A stretch of 64,000 nucleotides of DNA from Ulva prolifera (taxonomy: Eukaryota; Chlorophyta; Ulvophyceae; Ulvales; Ulvaceae), in contig CM041196.1 in NCBI GenBank assembly GCA_023078555.1, positions 10,620,985 to 10,684,984 of the forward strand, in the 5' to 3' direction. How positions within the stretch are numbered: the first letter of the stretch is position 1; the number at the start of each line of letters is the position of its first letter. The notes beneath the pieces were generated by a model that worked only from the letters and a program-made list of their open reading frames with translations, was not told the origin of the DNA and did no database searches. The position numbers were made by a program, and so were the translations under genes. This document shows positions 55,711-64,000 of this stretch, piece after piece.

Positions 55711-56521
55711 TTACCATGGAACCGCCCTCCAGTTCCCTTCACTTGATAGTGGTGAATACACCGAGTGCAGCTCAGAGATTCCAGTAATCGGGTCAGGTGG
55801 CTTCTCCGGAGAGAACCACGTTCTAGACGGTGTGGCGACGATTTGCGCAGTGAGCCAGGTGCGCGCGATAGCATTTGCAATCGCGTTTTTATCTTGGCTG
55901 CGGCCTGTGGCCTGTGGTTGGTTGCGTGTGTGGCTGGCTGCTTGTAACGCGGCGTCATAGTTCTTGGCTTTTAAAACGGTGCTGTCCTCGGGCTCGTGGG
56001 ACATTGTCCAGACACGCAGAGCTGTCTTTATTATGCCCACGAGCAACTCCGCGCATTGATGCAGGTCCGGAGTTGTGTTCCCAAGGGGCCTAAATTGCTC
56101 AGGCAGCAAGCACAACCACCGAGCGTGGATTGAAAGGCTTGCTCCCAGCGAAACACCGACAGCCAGTCTACTCCATACTCCTGCCGGTACACTTCTCTTG
56201 CCGCGTTGACAATGTCGAATATGCCGAGCGTGACTTGTTGCTCAAATTGTTTATCGTCGCCTACGAAAGGATAGTCTTTGAATTGTTCCATGACGTAGAT
56301 TTTGGCTTCTCATACCTGTCTCTTTCTTCTGTTGCGTATCGCGATAGGCGCGTCGCTCTGGTCACGTTCTGTTTCTTGTGGGCACGCGAAGCGACACTGT
56401 TGTAGTGCGTGATCATCTCCTCAGCCGCAGCAGCAACTTGCTGCTTGATGTTGATATTTAGCCCGACCTCTGCGTGTTCGAACAATGCTCGAAATTCTTC
56501 GACAACCGGCACGTGCAACAC
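55711..56521 (-). pseudogene. Unrecognised minus-strand protein, two frameshifts
   Basis: Three minus-strand frames follow each other. 56521-56261 reads EEFRALFEHAEVGLNINIKQ and then the helical QQVAAAAEEMITHYNSVASR. 56291-56031 reads QQVTLGIFDIVNAAREVYRQ. 56115-55711 reads EQFRPLGNTTPDLHQCAELL and VLKAKNYDAALQAASHTRNQ. Each overlaps the next by 30-85 bases in a different phase, as expected for one protein with two single-base lesions. An upstream frame (56835-56602) may belong to it. The family is not recognised. Confidence 0.4.
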
Positions 56522-56839
56522 CTACATTTCTTTCATCCATGCTTGGTGCACGGGCGCATTTTCCAAGCGCATGCCAAACGGAACGTGAACATCATGCCAT
56601 TTCATTCCGGGAGGAGAGCCCATCGCTTTCTCGTAGTATTCCTTGCATGCTGCGTCCCAACTGCATCTTGTCGCTTCACACATCTCACCTCGTTAGAGCG
56701 TTGCAAGAACTCGGGAATAAAAGCTACATCCAGCAACATCCGCATCTCAGAAGCACACTGTCCATGCGGTATCACGTCTGCACTGTTCTTTGCATTCTTC
56801 ATGTAGGCATGTAGATCACTAATACAAGTTGCCACTCAT

Positions 56840-57620
56840 GCAGGTTACAAGCAGTGCACATTGATGATGCTGAGCCAAGATGAGATCAGCCGCAGGTGTG
56901 ATGGTGTCGGACATAAAAGGTTAATGTATGTGCCATGTTGCAGCATGCTGCTGCTGTCTTGTGCAATGTGAGCACATGTCATGTATATGCTTGCATTGCT
57001 GTTGGCATAAGCCAGAGCACTGTTCACCTCGGCACCTTTTTTGTTCACATGAGTAGCCTTACTGTGCAGGCATGTCTTACAGATGCAAGCAGAGAGGCTG
57101 AAACAGGTCCTTTTTGGCACAGTGGTACGATAGGTACAATACAAGCGAGTAGGTATAGTCCTAGCTCTGCCTTCTGATGGGTGTGTATATGGCAGAGCAT
57201 GTTATCTAGGCAAGTGGAGGCCAGGTAGAGGACAGCCTAGAGGCTGCCCTCTTCATGGGCCTGGTTGTAAGAATGCTCAACATGATGATATATGTCGTTG
57301 CGCGGCCGAGATAGTGTATGCAATATGTCATGATGCTTGCATGCTTCCAGAGTTCCCCATAGGCTTTATGCGTAGGAGTGCTGGTGGCACGTATGCACCT
57401 GGCCCCTCACACCGAGTAGATTTGCTTGTGGTGCTAGGTTATATGATACAGTAGCAGTGGAAGTGGACGGCGGTATCCACCACGGAAGAGTAGCATGTGT
57501 CAGGGACATCCACAAGGATGCATTGCTTGCGCGTTGCAGTATCATCTCCCATAGGATCAGCATGAGACACCTATGTAGTAGCGCAAACCGATTGCAAGTT
57601 TATAGCAGGCCGCGTGAGCT
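56840..57620. other. Unassigned DNA
   Basis: Short frames without motifs on both strands. No repeat was matched elsewhere in the window. Confidence 0.3.
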
Positions 57621-57624
57621 GATT

Positions 57625-58040
57625 CACAGACTTATGTAAATACACAATGCTGAACGCACCAAGAATGCTTCTGGTGTGAAATTTGCCACTTCGAGTTTAC
57701 TGATATCCTTGGGGAATTGTTTCTCAACGAATTCAGCATCGGCAGCACTCATGGAGTGCAGCGTTTCGATTGTTGTACTGTTATTGCCATACTATTGCAT
57801 CATAATCCATTTCTTTGTTGCCTCTGACACACGATGAACCCATGTGAGCAACCCTGCCTGAGAAATGAAACCTTTCTTCTTCGTTTTGTTCTCGTTAGCA
57901 AACTCAGCCTCCTCAACCTCCAGTGGAGCAAGGACTGGGCATCTGGCCCTACTCCCGGTTGCCACGGTGTACGTTTTGGAGCCCAGCTGTGCGCTACCAA
58001 ACATGTAGAATTGCAAGACTGGCACCCTGTGAATCTGCAT
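57625..58040 (-). pseudogene. Unrecognised minus-strand protein with one stop
   Basis: From the ATG at 58040 the frame reads IHRVPVLQFYMFGSAQLGSK and LAPLEVEEAEFANENKTKKK. It continues past one TAG (57792-57794) with ETLHSMSAADAEFVEKQFPK and LEVANFTPEAFLV. It is about 135 residues in one phase if the stop is ignored. The family is not recognised. Confidence 0.35.
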
Positions 58041-58059
58041 TGCAGAATGCAGGGTGAAG

Positions 58060-58670
58060 TGGTTGGTGGCTTCTCAATTTACAAGAGACAGTGTAATGTG
58101 GTCAGACCTGGAGCTTCAGTAGGCAATGGCGGATCCTCTCATACATGGTGCCTCTGTGTGTAATGTCGTTGTATATGATGCATCGCTCGTTGCGTCCTCG
58201 GCCCTCGCAACTGTAACATCGACAGCCTCCGCCTCAAGGGCTGGAGCGGTTGCGATCGGCGGAGCAGCACATGCGCTTTACACATCCGCATCAGCCGCCT
58301 TCGACCCCGGCGTCTGTGCGGAGGAACGTCTCACAAGTTTGATCCGCACCATCGAGAAGAAGGAAAGCAATTGTCACGGCCACTAGGAGTAGGGCAGGGG
58401 TGGGGCTCATCTACCACGGATGTGCGCATCCGGAGGACTTGCGAGGGGCGTCCTAAGGGTCATATGTAAACACCCAAATCGGTTGAGCAGTTCATTCACT
58501 GGTCATGTCATTTTGTTGGCTGCCGCATCCACTCGCCATGTTGTCATTTCTTGATGTACGCTGCATACATGTAGGCATGATAACAGCCAAACGGCCATTA
58601 TTTGCCGTAATCAAGTAATGGACTCACGACTAGTACCAAGCCCGTGCGTGTGGAGCAATTGCCTACCCCG
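58060..58670. other. Unassigned DNA
   Basis: A short alanine/serine-rich plus-strand frame (58126-58386) is present but has no motif. Nothing else is recognised. Confidence 0.3.
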
Positions 58671-59410
58671 GCCAAATTTTATATTACCTGGCTCCGGTGA
58701 CGGGAACATTCGCCAACGTCAACGACGACGGCATTTTTTACTAGGTGACGTGGACAGCGCTGCCACGCAGTTCGTGCACCTCCCCGAGGATTGGCAGCAA
58801 TCCTTAGCAGCCGCCCCCAAGTTGTCCATCGAGTGACGGAGTTGCCTGTCGGATTTGGCCGGTTGGGGCTGAGAACAAAATTCAATACTAATCACTACAT
58901 CGAGATGAAGGGCATTTACGTTGTGGTGCTGTGCCGAAGGACAGGCAATGCTCAGAGTTGTGATCATGCATTGAAAAGCAAAGGCGTCGGTGCGGAGCAG
59001 ATGTGAAAGGGACTGTAAGATGGTGCGAGACATTTCAGATATTCAAGAAATCAAGATTCGAGTTCAAGCCAAAGAGTTCCAAGTCCAGTGCAAGCAAGAT
59101 TGCCGTCCTCATCGGTACTTTTGGGCATTGTATTTGGGAAGAGCCACGCGTGATTTTTTGAGTCGTCTCGTGACACATACCAGCCTTAGAGCGGTCATGG
59201 TAACGATGCTTTCGTCATTTATGAACTGCATCAACAATTTCCCCGCTTCAGTCGAGGACATCGCAACATACCAGTGCCTTGTTGGTACTAGAATGGCGAC
59301 TCGGCGAGTGGCCAGATCATTGATGCAGCGCGCCAGTATTTCCAGAGCTCCTCCTCATACACGTGACGCTCCGTCATTAATCCGGCCAGTGGTTGAGATA
59401 GTGCTTTGAA
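58670..59410 (+). pseudogene. Unassigned gag-like family, copy 3, and a following frame
   Basis: 58740-58870 matches copies 1 and 2 (GGTGACGTGGAC, then TTCGTGCACCTCCCCGAGGA and GAGTTGCCTGTCGG) and reads LGDVDSAATQFVHLPEDWQQ. The phase is then lost. A frame from about 58990 to 59409 contains DISDIQEIKIRVQAKEFQVQ and FMNCINNFPASVEDIATYQC. It is not recognised and not obviously related to the frame at 34657. The relation between the two parts is uncertain. Confidence 0.4.
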
Positions 59411-59496
59411 TCCTTGGAGACGAAGTGGTCAGCACCTTAGAAAGGCCGTTACGTCAGTATATGTGATGTTGAATATGAAGACTACCAACATGTGTG

Positions 59497-59624
59497 CCGG
59501 AGAGTCTGAGTGCATGAGAGTCTGGGTGCCGAAGAGTCTGAGTGCATGAGAGTCTGGGTGCCGGAGAGTCTGAGTGCCGGAGAGTCTGAGTGCATGAGAG
59601 TCTGAGTGCCGGAGAGTCTGAGTG
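59497..59624 (+). repeat. 16-bp minisatellite, 8 units
   Basis: Eight consecutive 16-bp units, of two main types: CCGGAGAGTCTGAGTG and CATGAGAGTCTGGGTG (or GAGTG). Types alternate in the first four units, which suggests an older 32-bp doubling. Confidence 0.95.
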
Positions 59625-59904
59625 GGCCGGATGTAGGACGGAGTGCTGGTGTTGATTGGACGTGCGAGGCATCCGTGGCAAAGCTGTATACCATGTCAAC
59701 GGGAGATATGTGACATGGTGCAGTTGAGGAAATTGTAAAGAGACATGGTATGGTGAGGTCGTGAACACAGAGCGGGCGTGCAACATGGCGATCGCGAATA
59801 CGTCCGCACCCCGACATGAAAACCGCAGGCTGCTTGGAATCAACCGAGCATGGAAGGATGGCCAGATGCAAACGTGAATGAGTTTCCTTCACAGTTCATG
59901 GGAC

Positions 59905-60162
59905 TTTCAGATTGGGATCCGGGGGAGATGTCGGTGCAATCCATGTTGTACTGCACGATGTTCTATATGTCCCAGATGCGTCTTTGAACGTCTTAAGCGT
60001 CATGACACTTCGATCCTATGGCTGTCGTGTGCGCTGCGGCGAATTTGGCACTTTGCGTGACTATGTCCACTGGCCGGGAACGTCGAGGCATGGTGCTGTG
60101 CACGAACGTGATGATATCCGTACATTGCCATATATCACGGAAGCTGCGGTAGGAGCTGCAGC
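59905..60162 (+). pseudogene. Protease / pre-integrase fragment of the third copia family
   Basis: Reads VVLHDVLYVPDASLNVLSVM and then LRSYGCRVRCGEFGTL, the usual copia stretch after the protease active site (DVLYVPxxxxNLLSV). It is cut by the solo LTR. Confidence 0.8.
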
Positions 60163-60514
60163 TGTCACAATGTATGAGCCTGCGGGCAGCAGCGTGGTGA
60201 CCGGTGCACCCATGCACGAATGATCTGCGGATCCAGTACAGGGGTAAGCCGCCACCAAGATTGTCCCGGTGTAGCGAGGGAGATCCTGCGAGGGTTACCC
60301 GTCGTAACCTTAAGTGTTCAGTGTGCATATAAGGATGTGGACACTATGGTATGTAAATATTTCTTCTTACTGTTTCACGGTACTAGCAGTATCCATCTCC
60401 CCTTAGCGTTCTTCGGTTCCACCTCTGTGCGCAGCAGGTATGGAACGCTGGCTGTCCTGACATGTCCTGTACTGAAACTGCGCGTCTGACCTGACAAAGA
60501 TAGAGTTTCTGACA
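60163..60514 (+). mobile_element. Solo LTR of the element-2 family (352 bp)
   Basis: Begins TGTCACAATGTATGAGCC and ends GAGTTTCTGACA, the same ends as the element-2 LTR. It has a TATAAGG box near 60327. It is clearly more diverged than the LTR pair of element 2. Flanks are GCAGC and GCAAT, a partly decayed 5-bp duplication. It sits inside the third copia family, so it inserted after that element did. Confidence 0.88.
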
Positions 60515-60519
60515 GCAAT

Positions 60520-61290
60520 TGTCTCACATGGTTACTAGCAGTCCATTCTTTCTTGGATTTTCATATCCCAAAAGTTTATGTGGGCGTTGACAAAAACTGC
60601 GAATGGCATCTCTTGGGATGTATTCTTAAGGAAGCGCTTGTTGGTGCGGAAGCGCATGCTTGCCCTTCCTGTGTCAATTCCAACGTGCGAAAAACACCTT
60701 GTACTGTTGTTCCGCTGGATCATAGATCGCAATTCCCAAATCATGTATTTCATGCGGACGTGCTGCACATGTCCACGCCGAATACGCAGGAACCAGTATG
60801 TCCTTTGCATTCTGGATTCTTGGATGCGATACGCTTTTGTTAATTTGCTGCACAGACCGGCATGTGGTCTCGTTGCGCACTGACCTCGGCGGTGAATTCG
60901 GTGGTGCAGCTCGTGCTCAGCCAGAAACCGACATAGGTTCGGCTGGTCAAAGAGTGCCTGCATGTTGTACCAACCCGCTCGCATGATTGAGCATTTCAAT
61001 GAATCGTGTTTGCGCGATGATGCATGCAGGTGGTATTCCCATTGAATGGTGGGGAGAGAGTGTGATATACGCTATACACATTTACAGCATTTCTCCTCAT
61101 AAGGTCTTGATGGACCATCCGCTAGCCGGCTATACCATTTATCTAGCCGGCAATACCATGCCTCATTTGGCATACATGCATGACACTGTCGAACGCCTAC
61201 ATTCACTTGTTGATGCACTGGTTCCCTGTGGGACTGCCTGCGTAAAGACGAAACACCATATCAAAAAACGTGGAAAACAGAGGTGTTGCT
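60520..61290 (+). pseudogene. Integrase fragment of the third copia family
   Basis: Pieces: HACPSCVNSNVRKTP and FHADVLHMSTPNTQ (zinc region and first Asp, about 60655-60790), RTDLGGEFGGAA (second Asp, about 60879), then IPIEWWGESVIYAIHIYSIS (about 61035-61095). Phases change several times. The catalytic E region is not readable. Confidence 0.75.
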
Positions 61291-61299
61291 AGTGTGATA

Positions 61300-62250
61300 C
61301 TTGGTGCCTGCGATAGCAACAACCTGTGCCGTGTTCTCGTTGTTGGGGATGATGGTCAAGCTCGTGTGCGAGTGTCCACGGGTATTGTCATTCAGCTAGC
61401 CGTAATGCGAGCTATGCTAAACCCAGACGCTCCGCCTCAGGCTGTGGCTGAGGATTCGCTTATTGGGACGCATAAGCGTGTGTTTAATTATGACATTGAT
61501 TTCTAAGTTGATATGCATGTTCTGTGCAAACATACCATACCCGTTGTTGCTCCTATTTCTTCGACCCCATTTGGGGGGGAGATGCATACACAACATGGGT
61601 CTAAAGCTACGTCTGCTTATGCTGCAGGTGCTCGTAATGTGACAAACACGAGTGCAAATGGCCCCTCCCTTGACTTGGCTGCAGCTGTTCTAGCAACAGC
61701 GAGTGTGGAAGTCTCGGTGTCTGCCTTTGGCACCTTGAGGGCTGCGTCGTCCGGTGTTGCCCAGCCTATGGCCAAGACGTGCGTTTTGCAGGAGCTGATG
61801 TGAAGCCCCCGAGCTTTCACCGAAAGTTGTCAGCTCAGGGCGCAAGAACATCCCTCCCACCACACACGCTGCTGGATTGGAGTGTTTGCAAGAGACAACT
61901 GGTTTTCAGTGACTCTGAGCAATGTGGTGTGAAGAGGAACGTGTCTCTGGACGTCGATTCTAAAGACACTGGTGAACTAATTCGATCTGGTTCCCCTCCA
62001 TCTATGAAATCACGTCCTATGGAGATTGCACTAGCAAGAGATGCTGTTATGGAGGCTGTCGCCGATCCACCGGTTGTTGCTGTAGCAGAAGCACCCGAAC
62101 CTAGGTTCGAGGATATGGGATTCGATATGACCCTATACCCCCACGACATTAAAGTAAAAAATGACCATGAGGAGGCTGAGTTCCGAGACTTCGTGGACAA
62201 CATGGACTTCTCTGGAAGCCAGCAATGAGGTGAGCCTATGGCCCTCAACA
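61300..62250 (+). pseudogene. Integrase-reverse transcriptase linker of the third copia family
   Basis: Two frames, 61513-61803 (Ala/Ser/Thr-rich) and 61779-62228 (polar and acidic), lie where copia elements carry an unconserved linker. No motif is visible. Confidence 0.5.
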
Positions 62251-62254
62251 AGGC

Positions 62255-62870
62255 GTGACAGATGCAGCCATCATAGAAGATGGTAAAGGTCGGGCCTACT
62301 TTATGAACAAAGTCAAGTCCGATCCTGACATGCCCATCCTGAAACAAGCGCTGGACAGTCCAGAGGCGGAGCAATGGAATGTTGCAATGGATGAAGAGCT
62401 GGACGCTCTGAAAGAAGCAGATGTATTTGATTCACTTGACCGTCCTAAGGACAGGCCAATCATTCGCAGTCTGTGGGGTTTTAGTAAGATAAAACGTGGT
62501 GCCGAGGGAGCCATTGAGCGATACTAAGCTAGGTTTCGTGCTCAGGGCTGCTCTCAGGTACATGGCGTTGATACGGATGTATGGGCGCCTACTGGCCAAC
62601 ATGCAACACTCAAACTAATGCTAGCTCGTGTTGCATGGTGTGGATGGAATGTAAGACATGTTGACATTAAATGTGCTTTCCTCAATTGTAATCTGAAGGA
62701 GGAAGTTTATGTCGAGCAGCCTCCGTTGAGGTTTGAACATAATCATGCCAGACAAGTGTGGCGACTAAAAAAAGCCTTGTATGGACTCAAACATGCGACT
62801 ACTGCTGCGCGAGAAGCTGAGTCAAATTCAGCAGCATCTCTGGTGGAATCGTAGCAGCAGCTGCATGATG
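62255..62870 (+). pseudogene. N-terminal reverse transcriptase of the third copia family
   Basis: Reads DSPEAEQWNVAMDEELDALK, then LWGFSKIKRGAEGAIERY, stop TAA (62525), then DIKCAFLNCNLKEEVYVEQP and KKALYGLKHA. These are copia RVT_2 motifs. It ends before the polymerase box, and TAG at 62852 closes the frame. Confidence 0.85.
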
Positions 62871-63605
62871 CGAATCAAGTGTTTGCGCCTGAGCAGGGGG
62901 GCCTGGACTGTGGGTCAGATGGAAACCCCCTCGGAATCTAAAACGTCTACGCTCATGTTTCTCACCGATACCAATTGTTATGTAAATTGGAGCAGCGAGG
63001 CTTAGATGACACATTTCAGAGGGCTGTGGAAAGGAGAGAAGAGATTCACCCAGAGGCTTACCCCGCGCACATCTAGAGGTGAATACCGTGGATGAGCGCA
63101 TAAATGTACGCTGCAACTCGGCCTGAGCGGGTTGGGTGCCGGAAGGACTCGTTGGTGTTATTCCTTGGGGCTGATGACGCCGCAACAAACATGCAAGAAT
63201 GCGTGCGCAGCAATTTTGCAGCATGCAATGGTAGCGTTCGTCGTGATCATCCCGCTCGAGGATCTTTAATGGTCGGTACACTGCAAGTGTGTCCGATAAA
63301 ATATAGAGTTGGTGCACCGGGCTTGCCCCTCATACTGTACAAGTTTTGCTCGCTGCCCCCAAGTGAGATGAAGCGGTTTTGACAGTTGTTCGGTTGTATA
63401 ATGGCACACTACTAGTGCGACATATTGCTACTTTTGGTTTTCCCGGGAATGCAAGCCGGACCTTTACAACATACGGTGTGCCACATCATCAATCATTCCG
63501 ACCATCAAAGCAAGGGCTTGATAGGTATTGGGCCCAAAGATGGAAGCTGCGTCGACAGGGAGTTCGTTCTGAGCATGGAAGCCTTAAAGCCCGGGCTCGT
63601 TATCC
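62871..63605. other. Unassigned DNA with short frames
   Basis: Frames at 63104-63382 and 63425-63610 are partly protein-like (GCRKDSLVLFLGADDAATNM; GIGPKDGSCVDREFV) but match no family that I know. Confidence 0.3.
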
Positions 63606-63615
63606 TATAGCGGGT

Positions 63616-63654
<39 letters not shown>
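63616..63654 (+). repeat. G39 homopolymer
   Basis: Thirty-nine consecutive G following GCGGGT. A strong G-quadruplex candidate and also a likely site of sequencing length error. Confidence 0.95.
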
Positions 63655-63657
<3 letters not shown>

Positions 63658-63719
63658 TGCAAACACACTGTAGTACACGGTTGTGTGGATGACGCCGCGG
63701 GTAAGCAACACAACCTGTT

Positions 63720-63835
63720 ACGGGAAAACAGATTGTGAGTGTTGCCAATTCTCCATTGTGGCTACATACATGTCGACTCGGAACATACAAGTTTCATGGC
63801 CTTCGCACAAGCACACGCGTTTCAAGATTCAACAC
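63720..63835 (+). repeat. Second copy of the 7881-8301 dispersed repeat
   Basis: TTGCCAATTCTCCATTGTGG and ACTCGGAACATACAAGTTTC align with 7895-7960. The open frame of the first copy is not kept here. The similarity fades beyond about 63835. Confidence 0.5.
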
Positions 63836-64000
63836 GCCTTCTTCACGCGTTTGGTCAGGCAGGCACCCGTAAGGCCTTGGGGATACACTTGGGGATACAC
63901 TATCATTGTGAGCATGCAGGTACCGGCGAATGCATCAAACAAGATACGCACGGAAACTAATACATGTCCTACTGAGGTAGGGGGGACATTGGCTGCGTCC

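Larger units (their letters stand above)
59884..62870 (+). mobile_element. Third copia family, decayed, split by a solo LTR
   Basis: Remnants in the correct copia order: protease/pre-integrase, integrase, linker, first part of reverse transcriptase. It differs from elements 1-3 in sequence (for example WGFSKIKRGAEGAIERY). A solo LTR of the element-2 family interrupts it at 60163-60514. Own LTRs are not recognised, and the reverse transcriptase ends before the polymerase box. Confidence 0.8.

Noticed and set aside
59454-59892. Repetitive minus-strand proteins (SCTQTLRHSDSPA-type repeats)
   Set aside because: They are the translation of the 16-bp minisatellite.
63505-63790. Poly-Pro and poly-Gly frames across the G39 run
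   Set aside because: Homopolymer translation artefacts.

Overview
The window looks like a repeat-rich stretch of nuclear DNA from a eukaryote. Open frames are broken by plausible GT-AG introns, there is no operon-like packing, and nearly every recognisable coding region belongs to a transposable element. Ty1/copia, CACTA (En/Spm) and hAT elements occur together, with mixed base composition. This would fit an alga or another plant-related or protist genome, but nothing in the sequence fixes the species. I see no CRISPR array, prokaryotic operon, rRNA gene or convincing conserved housekeeping gene.

Layout. 1-10.1 kb: mostly non-coding or decayed DNA with a few hypothetical frames, one LTR-like repeat (about 3380-3700) and one old solo LTR (4833-5130). 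10,102-16,213: copia element 1, bounded by a 6-bp target duplication, with a truncated 5' LTR, a stop in gag and an internal pol deletion. 16.24-17.79 kb: a broken hAT transposase beside it. 18,838-24,781: copia element 2, with two 358-bp LTRs differing at 3 positions, a 5-bp target duplication (CACAG), an initiator-Met-type primer site, a shortened gag and two compensating frameshifts. 25.1-28.6 kb: a second LTR-like repeat and a set of unrecognised coding blocks ending in a 336-codon charged protein. 28,640-28,706: a tRNA-like structure. 28.9-30.0 and 34.3-36.1 kb, and again 58.7-59.4 kb: three copies of an unrecognised gag-like family. 30.4-30.85 kb: a minisatellite ending in an 82-bp-armed hairpin. 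36.26-37.06 kb, minus strand: a protein with a zinc-knuckle-like motif. 38.7-42.7 kb: a multi-exon CACTA (tnp2/Transposase_21) transposase gene, followed by further coding blocks (43.0-47.45 kb) interrupted by a 1,245-bp (GT)n tract. 47.56-52.81 kb: copia element 3, a heavily mutated relative of element 1, truncated in reverse transcriptase. 53.8-56.5 kb: a third LTR-like repeat with decayed frames on both strands. 59.88-62.87 kb: a third, decayed copia family split by a solo LTR of the element-2 family. The rest is unassigned.

How the parts relate. Elements 1 and 3 are two decayed copies of one family, so each helps to read the other: stops and deletions in one can be recognised against the other. 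Element 2 is a separate, much younger family whose LTR also occurs as two older solo copies. The CACTA transposase and the coding blocks downstream may form one two-gene DNA transposon, but I could not define its ends. The points most worth a second look are the intact cysteine-rich frame upstream of gag in the element 1/3 family, the capsid-less but young element 2, the CACTA gene with its giant GT intron, the long hairpin next to a minisatellite, and two unassigned three-copy repeat families.
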